Assembly: GCF_035582795.1 (NCBI RefSeq)
Contig: NC_134366.1
Coordinates: forward strand, 148,909,519 to 148,973,518
Direction: 5' to 3'
DNA: 64,000 nt
Origin: Mycteria americana
Taxonomy: Eukaryota > Chordata > Aves > Ciconiiformes > Ciconiidae
Below are positions 45,346-56,764 of this stretch, one piece after another (the first letter of the stretch is position 1; each line of letters opens with the position of its first letter). The notes beneath the pieces are model-generated. The model ran no database searches and was not told the origin of the DNA. It saw only the letters and a list, made by a program, of their open reading frames with translations. The translations under genes were made by a program, and so were the position numbers.

Positions 45346-47709
45346 GGTGACTGACTTACAAAGTAAAGCCAAAGCAAAATTCACTGCACCATACACACAA
45401 ATCTGCAGTGCCTGGGCAGCCCCATGTCCCACAGCTCAGCTGGGAACCTGGAAAACTGGCCTTTGAATGAAAACATCGTTCAAAAACCAGCACAAGTGAC
45501 TGGAAGCTGATGCCATTTGTCTCGCTCCCTCCCGCCCGCCCAGCTTTGAATACAAAATGAGTTTCTGCTGCTCGGGCTTTCCTGACTCACTTTGCCCTGG
45601 CTGTGTAAAACCAGCAACAGGGCATCAGTCCAAGACCCCTGTCTCAAGTTTGATGAGTCCTCTAAATGGTGGGATTTACTGTTGCCATGCTAATATAAAC
45701 CGAAGAAATGGAGAGTATGACCAGTGAAGACAAAACTGCTTCAGCTTTATAGTTTATAACCAGTTTGTTCTGCTGGGATGGGTTAAAAGAAATCACGCGC
45801 TTTCCCTAAGCAGGGATCAGACAATCCTGGCTCATTTTCCCCTGGTTTTAGCCCTTCTCTTCTCCACGTAGCCAGTGTTCAGACTGACACTGCTTTACAT
45901 CACAGGGTGGAACTTTTACAGCCTGATAAGATACCAAGTGGCTCCCTTGAGAACAGTACCTCTCATAAATATTTGTCCCAGCAACTGTAGTAGCAAGAAG
46001 AGCAGCAAACTTCAGCTCATCAGGAATTCTTACTGATAGCTGAGTTTCCAGAGTACGTTTCCCTAAATAATCTCTGCATTTCCAACACTGGCTTCCGTAA
46101 AGCCTTTGACAAGGGTAGGAATTGGTAGCAGGGGACTGAATATTTGCATTGATTTTGACTAGCAATGAAGGTGTGTTATGTCTAAATATCAAATTCAGGG
46201 TTCGTTTTAGCATACATTCTTTTCAGAGGAACTGCCAGATGGCCATAAATGTAATTCCTGCTGGAAAAAATGTCACAAATCAGTTCTATTACTTCTCATC
46301 TCAGCAGGACCATGAGGTCTGGCTGCAGCCATGCCTTCCACTGGAAGTGTTATGAACTCCCAGAGAAGTGCTAGAAGTGGACTTGGGCCTTCTAAGGATC
46401 TGGCTATTTCATTTCAGAGTCAAGTTATATGGCTCACATCATAAACCTGAATCAATGCTGAGACCGACCTTTATCTATTGGAAGGAATTTTACACGCATT
46501 AGAGGCCAAGCTGAACGTAAATCTCATTTATTTCAATTACCTACTTTGGTGATCAAGACCTGGTCACACGGATGAGCCATTAGAAGATGAGGCCTATGGT
46601 CTGCGAGAGACGACTGTGCACATTTTGTGTTGCAGCCACCTACAATGAACATTATTTAAAGTACTAATTCCTGTGCTTAGAATAGAAAATGCCAGAAATA
46701 CCGCATAATTTTAACTTCTGCCAGCAGTGGATAACCAGCTTTCATTGGCACACCATACACAAGCTGGGACCTCAAGAGACTATTTCTGTGACTAAATAGC
46801 TGTGGTATTGGGCTGTCGGTGTATGTACTTCATGTTCACTTCTTCTGTACTTCCAAAGATTGCAGTGCAACCATTTTAGCTCTTTTCCTGTCTCATTTGT
46901 GACTTATATGGAAATGCCTCCCTGAACATACACCTCTGTTTGCTTGACATTAATGGAAACTACATGACTTAATAACCTCCCTCATCTCCCACCTTAAAGC
47001 CTCAAACTTGCATCTGTCTCATTACCTGTCAAGTTAAAAGGGCAGTCAGTAGGATAAATTCATCAATTCAGAGCTACCTCTGCCTTTTTGCATCTCAAGG
47101 TCAGTGCAGCCAGAGGATGAACCAGCGCTTTTACCTCACAGTGCCCGTGAGCAGAGGTGCAGCAGTGCCAACGGCCGTCCTAGACCACCCGGATCCAGGA
47201 CCAGCAAAGCTGAAACTAAATGCTGTGCATTCAGGGGTTAATTTCATGGTCAAAGACAACAGGAACACACGACAGACTTCCTCCTGAGGAGCCCGAGCAC
47301 AAGGTTAAAGGTTTCCCTAAGAAACAGAAGCGCAAAGCCATTTCCTTTTACCCCAAGACTCCAGCGAGCTGTTGCAATCGCCTGGGCTCGGGTCAGAGCA
47401 GCGCCTTTAGTCCGCTTTCAGGTTTGCATTTCCTTTCCGTAGCTACTTCCCAGACCATATCCCCAGCAGAGGTACAGCAGGGCAGGGCTGAGCAAACAAG
47501 CGCTTGGCGCCCAGCAAGCTCGCTGCCGGGGCGCGGATTGTCCTCCCAGTCCAACGGGAGACCAGCATACTTCAGTAGCACGTCTATAAAGGAAAAACCA
47601 ACTTGTTGAAGAACAGTTTGCCTGAACTTCTTGGTTTTAATGGGTCTTCTGTAAGTGCTGAGTGGACCCAGCAGTTCATGGGATATTGAATAAACTATAT
47701 CAGTTACTA

Positions 47710-47722
47710 GTTAATGATAAAT
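47710..47722 (+). promoter_or_regulatory. HNF1-like site upstream of CDH17
   Basis: GTTAATGATAAAT matches the HNF1 consensus at 11 of 13 positions, 8.2 kb upstream of the proposed promoter. A distal enhancer is possible but not shown. Confidence 0.3.
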
Positions 47723-50700
47723 TTGCGTTTAGCTAATGCATTATAGGAGTTCCATGTATTTTGCAGACTTGGATTAATCCAATTCTGCAAGATCTCTGTA
47801 AGAAAAAATATCTCCTTTCCACAAAAGTAGTGCTGCCACCAGTTCCAGGAATTCAAAAACCATGATTCAGGCCCCAAAATACCATGATAGGCTTAAAAAG
47901 GTTTTAATAAGAACAACAAGATGAATGAATGTCTTTTTATACACCTTTTGCTGTGTGACTCATAATGTTTCTTTATAGTTGTGAAGATTAGACTTCTTTT
48001 GAACAAAAGGAAACTTCTCACGTATTCGTAGAATTGTAGAAGCTATCAAACAAAAACTAAGATTGTTTCAACACAGCGTGCTGAGAAACAAAAATATAAC
48101 TTTGTCTGAACTTTCTACGTATTCTTCAAATGAATTAGTATGCTGTTTGGAACTACAGAGATATTTAGCTCCTATCTTTAACTAATCTAAAGGATAAAGA
48201 GGTTGTTATCAGTCTAAGGACTTTGAGTTATGTTCGTGAAACAGTAGTGCTGGTAGTAAATTTTCATTAATTACTTTTGCTGGGAAGTTATACAGCACCA
48301 TGAGCAACTAATGTAGAAAGAGAAGCAATGCACGTCCAACACCTTTGATGTTCGTGCAAGCTACTGTGACAAGATCACAGAGAGGAGAGATGGGATGAGG
48401 ACAGGGTGTTGCTCTTTGTGGTAGCTGGTTGGGTTTTTTTGATAAAACTGGAGGGGTTTTTTTGTCCTTTATTGCCCAAAACATGTTTAGCTGCATTCCT
48501 ATTTATTTTGGAATAATTTTAATGTTTAGTTCAGTCCTCAGAGCTCTGCCTTTGATAGGTTTTTGCTGAATTTCTCTTAGCCTTAATCTATTTGCATCTT
48601 TTGATTATGGTGATGCATTACTGTGGAAAAGTGTCTACTACTTTTTTTTTTTACTTCTCATATTTCGAAACTAAGAAAAGCTGACCAGGAGGCATGTCCA
48701 TCACTGTAAGTCTTGTGGCAGTGGTTTAGGGGGGCAGCTGTTCACCAGCCTGCGCCCTGCACAGGCACCTCCGGGTGGGTGCTGCTGTGCACCCTCTCGC
48801 CCCAGCCAGCTGTGCCGGAGGGAGGGCATTCCTGTTCAGCCTCAGCTGCTGTAAGTGCAAACTCTGGCATCTTATGTCCAGGTCAACTTCATTTACAGCA
48901 CCGAGCAGCGCTTTGCGCCACACTGACCGAGACATGCGGACGTCTTCCTTCTACTCTGCTGCAAAGTCAGCGATTTCCACTGGAGTGGGCAGCAAAGGAG
49001 GAATAATTTCAACCTCTGGGGGAAAGAGCACCTTTGTCAGACATTGACACTTTTGTTAATCCTCTCTTAAATGACAGTTTTATTTTAAAGGTCTTTTTTT
49101 ACTAAGAATTGAATTATGTTTACTTAAAAAATGCAAATCAGGTATTTTATTAATCCCTGTTAAGTAAGAGTCCTTTTGCTTCCAGTGACACCTTAACTCA
49201 AAAAGAAATAAGGAAACACAAGGCTATTATTGCATTTGCTATTCTGGTTATTTTTAAAAGCAGGCATGAGAGAAGTAGCAGGTTTTGACAATGGTATAGC
49301 TTTTCAGGTAAAAATAAAAGCTGGACTTGTGTGTATATAGTTTGACTACAACAGGATTTTTACAACTAATTCCTACGAAGTACTAATTACTCTTACAGTT
49401 GGTAACTTCATGTCACTGCAAGTTTTTACTAAATTAAACTTGGTGAGCATGACAGAAGCAAATTTATTGTCCTTATTTTCTTTTTGTTCTTTATTTTTTG
49501 GCTGCTTATGGAATCCAGTTTTAAATATGCTGCATTTGCAGACTTTCTGCTATATTTTAAGAGTGAATGTCAGTTTTGATGGGTTTAGGTTTGTTTTTCT
49601 TTGCTTTTAATATCTAGCTACTATGGAAGTTATGTGGGTATATTTTTATGTAGATAATTTCTAGGTTACTTGCAGAAAGGAAAGCAGTTTGTTGAGTAAG
49701 CACAAGTATTTGACATAGTAGAAATGCTGCGAAGGACACATGGAAGGGAATGTTACATATATGTTAAATAAGTTCTATTTAAATAGCATGCCATTATTGT
49801 CCATTATAAATAATAAAGATTTTATACATATAACATATAAACGCATGCGTTCTTAATTTATTTGTAAACATTAGTTCTTTATCTCTTATATGGCTAATAT
49901 AAACACTTTACTTTGTATCTTTAACACAGTTCCATGTATCTGTAGTATTGTTCTAAATTTTTGTTACTAATTTTTACCCAATCTAAAAAAAAACCCACTT
50001 GGCAAAGATGTCATCAGAGGTCTCCCAGAAACATATTTTCATGCCATTGGAGATTTTTGTAGGTGACTTTTGCTTCTGTATTTAGACGACAGTGACTATT
50101 GTGTGAGGACCTACACAAGATGCAGATTATGACTGCAATCAAGAATTGCATTTACGGTGGTTTCTACTGATTGTTGAAAGCTGGAGTTCAGTCAATCGCT
50201 GGGGAAGTTCTCTTGGCCACAAAGCAAGCGGCTGGCTTTTTCTTGGAAGATTAAAGTTATTTAAGAGGAGGAACAAAGTTTCTGGATGAATGGCAGATAC
50301 ATTATTTTATGAGAGAGAGAATTCAGTTCTGAGGACAAGAGCTGTGATCATCCTGTGTGCCCCCAGGAGGGCTTCCAGGAGGAAGGTGTGGGACCAGCCG
50401 TACCGGTGACAACGCGGGCACGGCTGTCGCCCACAGGAGCCAGCACGGCTGAGCTAAGCGAGCATCTGGCACAGAGCAAGCCTGTTCTCCCCTTCATCTG
50501 CTGCTGCTGTCTCACCGCTTCCAAGTCGGATGCTGGCCCTGCGCATTGCTACCAATTCAAATAATAATTGGTCTCAGTCCTGCCATTGCCTTACTATCTT
50601 CATAGGCAGAAAGGAAACTTTCTGGCTGGCTATGTTATGGTTCCAAGCCACATCTAACTCTCATTTACAAGCATTTCGAAAGGGAAGACTCACAAGAGGA

Positions 50701-53576
50701 AGGCAAGAAAAGGCAAAAACAAAAGAAAGAAGAGAAAATGCAACGCTCCTAGGGCCCTTAATTATATTGGCTTGGGAGAATTCAAAGCCAACAGGTCACT
50801 GGCTCGCTCCTTTATTTTTCCTTCCAAACAGAGCATACTCGTATGCCCCGAAAGGTCCTTGCTTGCTTGCCAGTTTGACAAGGAGTCTGTAGTTGTTCCT
50901 TGTATATGTCCTGTTCGCTGAGCAGCCATGGACTGGCAGGGGTCAGCTCCAGCTGAGCCATAGAGCCAAGGGGCTGTTGTCAGACCAGCTATTTGGTAGC
51001 CAGGCAGCTGGGCAGCGCCTCTGGCTGCGGGTTTTTGCTGATCACTTTCGATGCAAAGTCCTGTTGCAAAACAGCAAAGATGACAAGGAGAGAGAAGCCA
51101 TATGAAGTGAGCAGCGTTAGTGTTACTTACGCAGCCCGGGATGGCAGGACCTCAGCAGGCAGAGCAGGGGGATAGCAGCACGTGCTCTTCCAGGGGATAT
51201 TCAGAGGTGCTGTGCAGGGAGGCTTCTGCTATGCTAAAATCCTTGCAGATCTATTAGGTCTCTGTAGATCTCCATAGGTCTCTAACCCTTGAGAGTCACG
51301 TTAGAAACATTGTGGTTTTTTCTTATTTAGATTTAAAGTAGTTTCATTTTCTTTAGCTAGACTGTTATTTATGGTAGACTTTAGCATATGTCTCAATAGC
51401 TGACTATGGTCTTCTGTTTCTGTAAATGTGGTTAATATTTCTGTAACTGCTTTAAATACGTATTTCGTGCAGACAGTAATGTGGCTTCTGAAGACACATG
51501 CGATTTTTAATCTCATGGTTCAATGTCAAAATCTCAACACTCTATATCTATATATCTTACATACGCTGGCCTGCCATCATGCTAAACTCATTTTTTTATT
51601 AGAGAGGAAAGAGTTTGTTAGTTTACTTGTATTTCAGTATACTTTGGCAAAGACTTTGCCAAGTATAGCCAGAATCACTGTGGTAAATACACAGTGACAG
51701 AGCCTGCACAGTGTCTGAGGCTACAGTTCTGCAGAAGGGTTTCCTCTATCGCGTAGCATACATCAGTCTAGACTGTTGTAACCAAGATCTTCTGACTCTC
51801 ACAGCAGGACCGGGAACCAGCATTTTTCCCATCCAAGTTACCACTCTGGAAACCAAAACTGTCACTGATAGCTTGTACTTTAGCAGTCTTGCTGCAGGTG
51901 TCATCTGCCAGGGATGCAGGTGTCCTGCACCGTCCCTATGGTACTCATAGCCAATCCTGCCTTCCAGAGCCAAGTATTTAAAACCAGCAAGAGTTCTTTT
52001 GTGGTTCTAAAGCACCCCGGTCACTTCTGTCTTCTGTTTAAATAGAAGCGCTCAGACACCATGCTGATGAAATACTGCAGGTAGGAACTATTAAAGTAGT
52101 GGCCTTCGGATGTGGAGCTGGACCATGGGCAAAGTTTGCCTGGACATCTCCCAGCTGACAGGCCCAGAAGTCCTCAGAGCCCATGTTTCTTGTCATCCTG
52201 GGGTCCCTGGGGAGCAGACGCACTGTGCTGCACATGGGGGCTGGCAGGGCTGGAGGTCAGCTACTGCTTCCTGAGGAACGCACCTCCCAGAAACACAGCG
52301 GGCAGCACTGAGTCCTGCGAAAGCATTCGAAATGATGTATTTCAACCACGTATGGTAGAAAAGGAGGCAGTACTGCTCTCAGCATGCAGAGGGCAAACTG
52401 AGATACATGTTTGTTAAGTAGCCTGGCTATAATCAGATCTGAAGTCAAGGAAGGGATCAGGAATAAAGTAAAGATGTCATCCTTAACCTGGAGGTGGCTG
52501 TAAACTCACCTCTTTCCAGCCAAATTCTATGCATGAAATTACTTTTTCAGAGCAAATGTGAGTCAACTAGTGGATCTACATGCTATTTCGTGGCTAGTAG
52601 CCATTTTTAATGGCTTTTGGTAATGTGGACAGCAAGTTATGGAAGAGGCTGCCTGTACAACCCAGATGGAAAATTATACTTACAGAGAAATTTAATTTTT
52701 CTCCATCCAACATGCCTCCAGCTCTGAGCAGTTTAGAGAAAAGTCTGTATTTAGTCTCAATACAATATCTTGTTTCATTGTGTGCCAAAGTGCAGAACAT
52801 TTCCCGGCCCCACCCATCAGAGATAAGAGCACACCTTAAAGAAAGTATGGGATGGACCAGATGAAACCATGACGTATTTCCTTTTTATGAAGGAGAATGA
52901 CATGACTTCTTACTCACAAACAAAAGAACAGATCCTTTTTTTGGCACTTAGGACACTGTCTAGTCCACAAAACACTGTTAATGTGAGTAACATGAACTGG
53001 ACTACTTGCCTGAGCAAACATCTGCAAGCACTAGCTACAGGCATCCCTCTTCATGCTCATTATATGATGCAACCCCAAACACTGGCAGGGTTGACAGAGC
53101 TGCCCTTTACCAACTAGTCACCTCTTTTCAGGTTCCCATATAAGATTTTTATCTCCAGAAGGCCTTGATCTGATAATGTTTATGAATGAAAGTTTTGTAT
53201 TGTATTTAAACGTATGTATTTGAATCCCTAATTAGGACAAGAGCTGTGCAGTACAAATTGTCTGGTTGTTTTCAAGGTAATGCATGAAAGAGACCTTCAG
53301 TGCATTTAAAAGGAGCATAGTTTACGTAAAAACTATTTTTAGTGATGAAGGATCTCATAAAACCAAGTGAGTGGGCAAGAAGGTGGCAGGTGAGCAGTCA
53401 CTGTTGACTGTGGTGTGAAATCAGCGTGTAATGGCAGCCAAATATGCCAACAAATGTGGGACATAAGCAAGAAGGGTACTGAAAGCAGGAAAGAAAGTGA
53501 TGTTTTATCACTCTCTAAAGCATAGCATCTTGCGTAGTATGTGCTGCAGCCTCTGCCTCTCAGGTAGGAGAGTGTT

Positions 53577-53710
53577 AGAAAAGGAACAGAGAAGGGCAAC
53601 AAACACAGTTAAGTGGTTGGAGCAGCCAGCTTAGGGGAAACTCTAAAAGGTTTGGGACTTTTTGGTGTGGAGAGGAGAAGGCTGAGAGGGAAATGACTGA
53701 TAATTTCAGT
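53577..53710 (+). mobile_element. Degenerate CR1 fragment
   Basis: GAACAGAGAAGGGCAACAAA, GGGACTTTTTGGTGTGGAGA and GGAGAAGGCTGAGAGGGAAA follow the CR1 order (QRRATK..., [11 protein letters not shown]...) with many changes. An old copy without a recognisable 3' end. Confidence 0.65.
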
Positions 53711-54779
53711 TTCACAAAGCGAGTGGAGAAAGTGAGTGAAAAACTGCTGTTGATAAGGTCCCGTAGGTGATATCCCTAAACAGCATCTCCTATTGCCACT
53801 TTGCCTCCTCCTCCCGGAGACAGCACGGGGCTGGAAGCACCACCGGTCCAAAGCAGTAGGGCATTTCTTCTCACTGGGTCCTTAGATTCCTTTTTAATAA
53901 TTCTCCAGGGGCAGTCTGAAGTCCATAAACCAAGGAATATCAATTTGCTTTGCCAAAAATATCAGACGATGGATTCCTGTATGGGTGGAGCACTTACCTG
54001 GGATGTGAGGGGGCCATATTTGTTCCATTGCCTCTCTACCCACAGGCTTGTTTACTGCAAGCTCTTTCCACACTTTCTCGAACAGTCTAAGGGGTACCTG
54101 GAACACGGACAGGAGCCGGCATGCTCCTGCTGAGGTGCTTTTGCATTTATTGATGGATTGTGTCAATACAGCTGCACTGGGCAGCTCCGTTCCCAGAGCT
54201 TCATCAGCTGGGCACAACATCTCAGCCACAGCACGGATGCCAGGGGAACTTCTCCAGTGGAAGCCCACGTGCCAAAGGATTTTAGGCATATCCTGGTGGG
54301 GCTGGGTGGCTCCCAAGTACGACTGCTGGCAAAAATCCTGCCATGGGTGCTAAGGGAGCATCCCAGCCCCAGTGGCTTACTTCTGAATGGAGCAAGTAGA
54401 GGAGGAGGAAATGCAGCCATTCATGCCTCAAGATTGCATCAAGGGGAGGAGGAAAATCTTAAAGCATGGAAGACTGAAAATATAGCTAAAAAGCAACTAA
54501 AATGATATTATGGTGGCAAAGCTTGAGAACATCCTACTAGGCATCACTCAGTGATACAACAGTATTTAGAGAGGAAATACATCCTGAGCAACTTCAAAGC
54601 AAAGCTGTGAACTGGAGAAATACACACACGCTCACAAAAGCCACAGGTGGACACAGAAATAGCATCCTGGGCGTGTAAAAACTATTGAGGTCTGTTCCGA
54701 GTTCAGTGGAAGTTAAACTGTTAAGCAGTTCAGTGAAACCCACACAGAGTCAGAGGAGAACGGGCGCAAAACTCAGCGG

Positions 54780-55070
54780 AGCTGGAGGTCCTTCCTCCAG
54801 AGGGGCACTCGCTGCGGCCCCCCTCGCCCCTGCACGGGAGCACTGCCTGCCCAGTGCCCGCCCAGTGCCCGCCCAGTGCCTGCCCAGTGCCCCCCCCCGG
54901 CTGCCCCGCTGCTCCCCTGCCCTCAGGCGGGCAGCGTCAGGGCCGGCGGGGGACGTGGCATCCCGGGGCTGGCCATACCCGCCAAGAGAGCGGTGCGAGC
55001 GGGGAAGAGCCGCTCGTCCCTGTATGCAGCACGTACGGGTGCAGCAGCTGAGGTCAGACATCGTTCAGTG
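54780..55070. promoter_or_regulatory. Orphan CpG-rich block between GEM and CDH17
   Basis: About 23 CpG in 290 bp and strongly GC-rich, in an AT-rich intergenic stretch. It lies 4.5-5 kb beyond the GEM 3' end and 15 kb upstream of the proposed CDH17 promoter. Possible lncRNA promoter or distal element; no exon can be assigned. Confidence 0.45.
54848..54891. repeat. 11-bp minisatellite, four copies
   Basis: Four contiguous copies of YGCCCAGTGCC (54848, 54859, 54870, 54881), differing only at the first base, followed by a run of C. It lies inside the CpG-rich block. Confidence 0.95.
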
Positions 55071-55379
55071 TACCCATGTGATCGTCTGAATTTTCTCATC
55101 GAAACTTCCCACCTCCCTTTCTCCTTTGGCCCAAAGAGCAGTCAGAGTTCGGCTCCGGGCAACCCGTGTCTAACTGGAGGCTCTTGAGTACACAGACGCA
55201 GAGTCTTCGCTTAGAAATGACTGCCACTTAGAAAATAATTCGATTTTAAAATTACTCAGGCATAAGTTTCAAAAATTGAAGGAAGTGTGTTACACTAATC
55301 ATTTTCTTAGCGAATTATTAACCAGGTGATGAGACAGTGCTGGTGCTGCAAAGCGAGCCACACGGGACTAGCGTGTTCT

Positions 55380-55393
55380 CACGTGGGCACGTG
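55380..55393. promoter_or_regulatory. Tandem canonical E-boxes
   Basis: CACGTG occurs twice, at 55380-55385 and 55388-55393, separated by GG. Such sites bind USF, MYC/MAX, TFE or CLOCK-type bHLH factors. It sits 310 bp beyond the CpG-rich block. Function is inferred. Confidence 0.4.
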
Positions 55394-56680
55394 TCCTCGC
55401 TGCCTGACAGCAGGGAACCAGTTGCAGCAAATTACTAAAATCACAAGTAATTGTAGACTCAATTTCAGTATCTCTAGGCAAAAAGCCACTATTCTGATGA
55501 TCTTACCTATGGGATCACAGAGGATAAATGCAGAAATATTGCAGGCCCCTGTGTGAGGTGGTCACTGAGAGAGGAGGTCCTGCTCACTGCAAGGTCTGTC
55601 GGAGATTTCTGGGGTGAGAGCACCACGAGGAGGGGGTAGGTGGGGGGTTGTCAGGCTGCACGCTAACAGCATACGTTCTCTGGTTGTGGCAGGTGCTGGG
55701 ACTCACCCTATTTCCTGCAGCCGTCCCTACCCGACGTTAGGTCCCTACAGCTGCAGGTCACTGGCCCATGGTCCCTTCTGGAGCAACAGCAGGAGCAAAG
55801 CTTCTCCACAGCCTTTCTGGAGCACAGTGAAGAGCATAACACGGAGTTCCCTTTTTTAACTGGACGGGGCTACATTTAGAGACCTAGAGGTCACTGTATA
55901 AATCTCCCACAGAGTCTGCCACATTTGAAAGTATGACCAGCAATGTGACATTTAGCATAATTTTAACACAGGATGCCACATGTGCCTTGGGTGCTACCAC
56001 ACACTTAGCGTTGCATGGGTCCTACAAGTGGATAACCACCAAAGAAACCATGTTTTGTCCTGCCCTGTCAGCCCTGTGCTACCCCACTGAACCAGAACTG
56101 CCGGGGACTGCAGGCAAGGTGGACAGTTCTCATTAAATACTTTTTTATGCATCTGGAAGCCACATCTGTTAAGCACCGGTGGTGTGCTGACCACCACCAC
56201 AGCCCGCAGCATTTGCCTTCCTAACTGAGCAATGGTCTCTAGTGAGTCCAGAAAAGAGAGGCAGAGGAGGCCAGCCCCACAGCTCTCACCGGCTTTTATC
56301 TCCTGCGCTTGTGGGTCAGACACAGGAATGATTTATGCAATACGTTCAGCTCCACAGTCGTCAGAGGCGTTGCAAGGAATGAGTTGCAGGGTTCACTTTC
56401 GGAGATTCGAGACTTTATTAGTCCAGGGATCTCGCCAGTAAAACACCATTAATACGCCTTAGCACCTTGTCTCTTCTCTGGGTGCTACAGCTTTCTCTAA
56501 AAAGCCTTCCCAGAGAGAAAGAAGAGCTGTAGCTGATCATAGAGCCAATACTGCACAGAAATCAACTGCTCCCTTCCTCTGCTGTAGATCTGAGCCCTCT
56601 GTAGATCACGTTATCATCACCAGGACTGCTGCTGCCCTTTCTCCCATTTGTATCCACACTCCAAGCAGCCCAAGAGTGAC
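55394..56680. other. Intergenic, nothing recognised
   Basis: Unique-looking sequence. Open frames are short and without family resemblance. Confidence 0.6.
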
Positions 56681-56681
56681 A

Positions 56682-56764
56682 ATCACAGAATCATAGAATA
56701 GTTTGGGGTGGAAGGGACCTTTAAAGGTCATCTAGTCCACCCTCCCCTGCAAAGAGCAGGGATA
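56682..56764 (-). mobile_element. CR1 LINE 3' terminal fragment
   Basis: On the plus strand it reads AATCACAGAATCATAGAATA followed by GGGACCTTTAAAGGTCATCT and AGTCCACCCTCCCCTGCAAA, the reverse complement of the last 80 bp of a CR1. Very short truncated insertion. Confidence 0.9.

Larger units (their letters stand above)
39680..53570. other. Intergenic region upstream of CDH17; no gene recognised
   Basis: Mostly AT-rich unique sequence with only short chance open frames. Notable pieces are an HNF1-like site (40749-40761), an ATATGC-type simple repeat (45281-45345), another HNF1-like site (47710-47722) and a GGATTAATCC palindrome (47769-47782). Confidence 0.6.

Noticed and set aside
54685-55187. 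Several overlapping open frames in the CpG-rich block
   Set aside because: Stop-poor because of high GC; the repeats translate to low-complexity proline/alanine peptides. Better explained as a CpG island with a minisatellite.
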